Source of the DNA: Ilex aquifolium
Lineage: Eukaryota; Streptophyta; Magnoliopsida; Aquifoliales; Aquifoliaceae
Length of the DNA: 64,000 nt
Assembly: GCA_951799425.1 (NCBI GenBank)
Contig: OX637394.1
Span: 6,459,501-6,523,500, forward strand
Reading direction: 5' to 3'
Under the pieces are notes generated by a model. That model was given only the letters and a program-made list of their open reading frames with translations, did not search any database and was not told where the DNA came from. Of this stretch, positions 60,932 through 64,000 are shown one piece after another (the stretch's first letter is position 1; each line of letters begins with the position of its first letter). The position numbers and the translations under genes were made by a program.

Positions 60932-61369
60932 TTATGAGAAATTTTCTTCGTCCGACATTTCAACGTCAGAAACACATCCGCCTTCCATAAACAATTGTAA
61001 ACACATACGTGCTTCATCTACCAAACCTTCTGCAGCACGGTCGCCAGCAATTCGCCGTAGGTTGTAACGAGTTTGCCGTACTGCCATACGGTTGTTTTCA
61101 GCACGAATACGCCACTATGCGCCTTCCAACTCTTGTGGTGTTTCAATAGGCATGTTAATGGCAATTTGTCGAGGCCTGCGTATGTTACAAATGTGTAAAT
61201 CTTCACTCAGAACTTCTCTCTCATTCAAACGATATTGCCATTCCTCCCTCATCCTATTTACTGACCTTTGTGCGAAACGTAAACGAGGATTTAGAGGATA
61301 GAAAAATTCATCCTCTAACGCCCAATGATATCCCATAGTTTCAAACACTGCGCGTGGACTGTAACTCAT
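60932..61369 (-). CDS. MULE small ORF B, paralogue of ORF A, one in-frame TAG
   Basis: Minus strand, 145 codons plus stop: MSYSPRAVFETMGYHWALED...MREEWQYRLNEREVLSEDL...PRQIAINMPIE...EGA, TAG, WRIRAENNRMAVRQTRYNLR...SDVEMSDEENFS. The part from MREEW aligns gap-free with LRREW of ORF A. The acidic tail is specific to B. The TAG could be a C-to-T change of CAG. Function unknown; it is transcribed against the other MULE genes. Confidence 0.65.
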
Positions 61370-61845
61370 TTTTGTAGATGATAGGTATGGTAAAAGAAGC
61401 AACACATCCAATCAATTTATAGTGATATTGTAGAGGTAATCGTAGTAACTGTTTAGACAACTGTGCCTATAATGTTTTTAAATATGTTGATTTGACTACA
61501 CCTGCAACACTTCTGATTTAACTCAACACTGCACGCAACACATAACTAGCAGTGATAAGTCGTCCATGGTGATGTAAAACTACACTGTTTGTACATACTT
61601 GTCAGTGTTATGTCAATATCATCATATTAATCACAATAATTTATGGTTGTGTTGTCGCTATCATTGTTCAATCGTCACTTTATCATTGTCATGTCACTAT
61701 CATTGTTCACTCATCACTTTATCACTGTATCAATGTGTAGTCAATTTCATTGTTCACACGTTACTATATCACAGTCTACTAATTATCATTGTTGCTGTTT
61801 ACATACAGTAACATCAGCTGCAGTGAAAATCATACATACAATATA

Positions 61846-62505
61846 ATGTCAACAACGTCATCAAATGGGTCTTCAAGCCAACCAAACAATGACTCATTCC
61901 CAACCTACCATAACCATCATGAAACATTTTCTTCATTCAGTTCACCAGAACCCGGTAATTACACAGATCCCACTGGAGTAACATGGTATGGAAAATTACG
62001 TTCCTTTAAAAATGAGCCAATCAACATTCATAACCCTTTCACCGAAGTCGGCCATGTTATGATTGGACCTGCAACCTTTGTTCCGCCTCTAGAGTTTTAT
62101 TATCACCTACCGGGACCAAGTTGGTTGAAATCTTATTTCAAGCGCTGTGAACTTGAAGTTTATTGTCGTTGGCATGGATTGCGAGTGCCACAGACACGTT
62201 CAGCTGAAATGTATGTGGAATGGTGTACGGATAACTACCATGATATCATTGCAACACTGGCTCTTGAGAATGATCAGATGGAACGACGACTAAATCGATT
62301 CCACCTTATTACAAAGGCTACGATTGAACATTCTAACCCTGTACAGCCTATTAATGCAATACTGTCCGATCCATCATTGACTTCTGACAATGAACTTTCT
62401 GATTTTGAAGAATCTAGTGATTATGATTATTGTGCAAAATTTCTACCAGCTACTCTTTGCTTACATGGCACTCCCCTATGCTGCTGGAAATATGGTCTTC
62501 ATTAG
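61846..62505 (+). CDS. MULE ORF C, 219 aa, unknown
   Basis: Starts MSTTSSNGSSSQPNNDSF with a Ser/Asn/His-rich N-terminus, then a folded-looking segment about 60-170 with GVTWYGKLRSF, GPATFVPPLEFYYHLPGPSW, CELEVYCRWHGLRVP and MYVEWCTDNYHDIIATL, and an acidic tail. Intact over its length. No family recognised. It is the last gene before the right terminal array. Confidence 0.6.
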   Translation: MSTTSSNGSSSQPNNDSFPTYHNHHETFSSFSSPEPGNYTDPTGVTWYGKLRSFKNEPINIHNPFTEVGHVMIGPATFVPPLEFYYHLPGPSWLKSYFKRCELEVYCRWHGLRVPQTRSAEMYVEWCTDNYHDIIATLALENDQMERRLNRFHLITKATIEHSNPVQPINAILSDPSLTSDNELSDFEESSDYDYCAKFLPATLCLHGTPLCCWKYGLH

Positions 62506-63114
62506 AAATATTATGACTACCATTAATGTATTATGTCGTTTAAAATAAAATCTTATTGTCCTATTCCAACAAAAGACTTAAAATCAAATCTTTTTATATA
62601 TGTTTAGGGTTTGTTGCTAGGAATTGGGTGGTTAGATTGCAATTCTCTTTTTGGATAATATTAGTTTGAGCAGATAGGGTTTCATAATTTTTATGATTTA
62701 AGGTTTTGTTTGAATGGGTAGTATTTATGGAAATTAAATATGGTGAAACTTATTTTTATTATTTATTGTTTAATAGAACTAACTATGTTTTATTATTTAT
62801 TATTTATATTGTTTATGAAATGGGATATCATACTTTATTTTTCCAATATGCTAAATAAAATGGGATTGTAAAACGTTTTGGTTGGGATATATCACTTACA
62901 AAGCGGAATTGATAAAACTGTTTTAACTAAGTATGTTTTCTTATTTATTATTTTATGCAATGGGATATCATAAATTAATTTTCCAATATGTTAAATAAAA
63001 TGGGATTGTATAATGTTTTGACCTAATAAGTATGTTAAATTATTTTAATAAATTACTGAAAGTGGAATCTGATTTAATAATATTACACCAAGAGGATAAA
63101 AAAAACAAAAAACT
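62506..63114. repeat. AT-rich spacer with a direct duplication
   Basis: A ~62-bp segment (ATGGGATATCATA...AAATAAAATGGGATTGTA) occurs at 62819-62880 and, diverged, at 62958-63018. No gene. Confidence 0.6.
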
Positions 63115-63460
63115 TAGAAGGCGGCTTTGCCAATTCCGCTTTCAATATAAGGCGGCTTTGCCAATTCCGCTTTCATTAAAAGCGGATTTTCCAAATACGC
63201 TTTCATTAGAAAGCGGACTTATTGATTCCGCCTTCTAATGAAAGCGGATTTGGTATCACCGCTTTTAATGAAAGCGGAATTGGCAAAGCCGCCTTCCTAC
63301 AATTTCAAACAGAACTGAATCCAATAGAAAGCGTATTTGTTAATTCCGCTTTCCCTGAGAAGTCGTACTTGTTGATGCCACTTTCTATGAGAAGTCGTAC
63401 TTGTTGATGCCGCTTTCTATGAGAAGTCGTAATTAGTAAATCCGCTTTCAATTGAAATCG
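63115..63460. repeat. Right subterminal GCGG/GAAAGC array
   Basis: About a dozen GAAAGCGG / CCGCTTTC half-sites in palindromic pairs, with spacers GCCAATT, TTGGCAAAG, TGATACC and the like. Denser than the left array. Confidence 0.8.
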
Positions 63461-63567
63461 GAATTGTTGATACCGCTTTTAAAAACAACCGTAGTTTGGT
63501 AAATAAGTTAAAAACGGCTGTACTTCGGTAATAAAGTTCAAAAACTGCCCTACTTTGGTAATAGATC
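63366..63567 (-). repeat. MULE right terminal inverted repeat
   Basis: Reverse complement matches 50406-50607 with one mismatch. The element ends GGTAATAGATC(C) and the host duplication CTGTCATGGCA follows. Confidence 0.93.
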
Positions 63568-63568
63568 C

Positions 63569-63691
63569 CTGTCATGGCAATCTCCTCTTTGCCGACCTTT
63601 TCTCATTCAAAGGCTGAATCAAGGCTCTTAAAGTAGCCCCAGGACAAGCCCGTCTCCCAGCACCAAATGGAATCATCTTATACCCTTCAGC
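63569..63691 (-). pseudogene. CYP81-like P450 pseudogene, haem-loop piece (right of the MULE)
   Basis: Minus strand reads AEGYKMIPFGAGRRACPG followed by ATLRALIQ, the haem-binding Cys loop of CYP81-type P450s. After ALIQ the family sequence (FEWExVGxEEI) is reachable only with a frame change, and its Trp codon is TGA. About ten residues after the CPG are deleted. Upstream it stops in an A-run at 63692. So this was a truncated, dead gene scrap that the MULE hit. Confidence 0.82.
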
Positions 63692-64000
63692 TTTTTTTTT
63701 TTTTTTTAAAAAGAAATATTTTATTCAGACAAACTCCAAAAAATGTAGTTTGATTTTGATGGTACACATTAGCTCATTTACATCTTCAGCCATAGAACCA
63801 GAAGAGTGGTGGTAAACATTTTTCAAAACTTTTGTTCAATCTCAAGATCCAAACAAATTTATCCAAACACATTGAACGATTGAACTAAGCAAAGTTTGTG
63901 CACTTTCCCCTGGTAAAACGAACACATTGTCACGGACGGATTTTATTCAGACAAACTCCAAAAAGATTTTTAAGAAAGAAAGATTTTATTCAGAAAAAAC
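63692..64000. repeat. Short direct repeats at the window end
   Basis: TTTTATTCAGACAAACTCCAAAAA occurs at about 63719-63742 and 63942-63965, and its first half again at 63983-63994. A poly(A/T) run opens the region. No gene seen. Confidence 0.5.

Larger units (their letters stand above)
50405..63568 (+). mobile_element. 13.2-kb Mutator-like transposon (MULE) with transposase, PMD gene, accessory ORFs and captured host fragments
   Basis: Ends in ~202-bp inverted repeats (50406-50607 and 63366-63567) that differ at one position, starting GATCTATTACCAAAGTAGGG. Flanked by a direct repeat CTGTCATGGC(A) at 50395-50405 and 63569-63579, so 10 or 11 bp, in the Mutator range of 9-11. Contents left to right: terminal repeat and GCGG array, leader-like DNA, RLCK exon fragment (-), HIPP fragment (-), transposase (+), small ORF A (+), PMD gene (+), small ORF B (-), ORF C (+), GCGG array and terminal repeat. 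It lies in a P450 pseudogene. The termini say the insertion is recent, but the genes carry a few disabling changes, so this copy is probably non-autonomous now. Confidence 0.93.

Noticed and set aside
1-64000. CRISPR arrays, bacterial operons, tRNA and rRNA genes
   Set aside because: None seen; the window is eukaryotic nuclear DNA.

Overview
The window is nuclear DNA of a eudicot plant: GT-AG introns, plant-only families (NET4, CYP73A, type-A response regulator, ARIADNE), AT-rich intergenic DNA and many plant DNA transposons. I cannot name the species. Coordinates come from reading the sequence by eye; splice sites were placed from GT/AG signals, reading frame and recall of the protein families.

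Left third (1-24,700): a NET4-type actin-binding protein gene (+, 2 exons) converges on a 14-exon DEAD-box RNA helicase gene (-). The last intron-rich part of the helicase carries a hAT transposon with a perfect 8-bp target duplication. A transposon-rich gap (13-21.4 kb) follows, with PIF/Harbinger-like, MULE-like and hAT elements and a SINE. Then comes a complete 3-exon cinnamate 4-hydroxylase gene (+) with AC-type MYB motifs and a TATA box.

Middle (24,700-50,400): AT-rich DNA, mostly transposons, holds two host genes. One is a 5-exon ARR16/17-type response regulator (-). The other is an intronless ARIADNE RBR ubiquitin ligase (+) whose C-terminal RanBP2-type zinc fingers have decayed downstream of an early stop. 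There are also a long-TIR MULE-like element, several MITEs, a Copia fossil, inverted CCA/TGG-rich arms around a further inverted-repeat element, and a Helitron with a MITE nested inside it.

Right fifth (about 50,405-63,568) is the main find: a 13.2-kb Mutator-like transposon with ~202-bp terminal inverted repeats differing at one position and a 10-11 bp target duplication. It lies inside a CYP81-like P450 pseudogene. It carries an 823-codon MuDR-type transposase (DDE triad and SWIM finger, with a zinc knuckle in a shifted frame), a five-exon plant-mobile-domain (PMD) gene with an RG-rich tail, two mutually homologous small ORFs on opposite strands, an unknown 219-aa ORF, and two pieces of host genes (an RLCK exon and a HIPP heavy-metal-binding gene with its promoter side). 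Arrays of palindromic GCGG/GAAAGC motifs lie just inside both ends. The near-identical termini say it moved recently, yet its genes already carry one frameshift each in the transposase and small ORF A, two nonsense codons in PMD and one in small ORF B.
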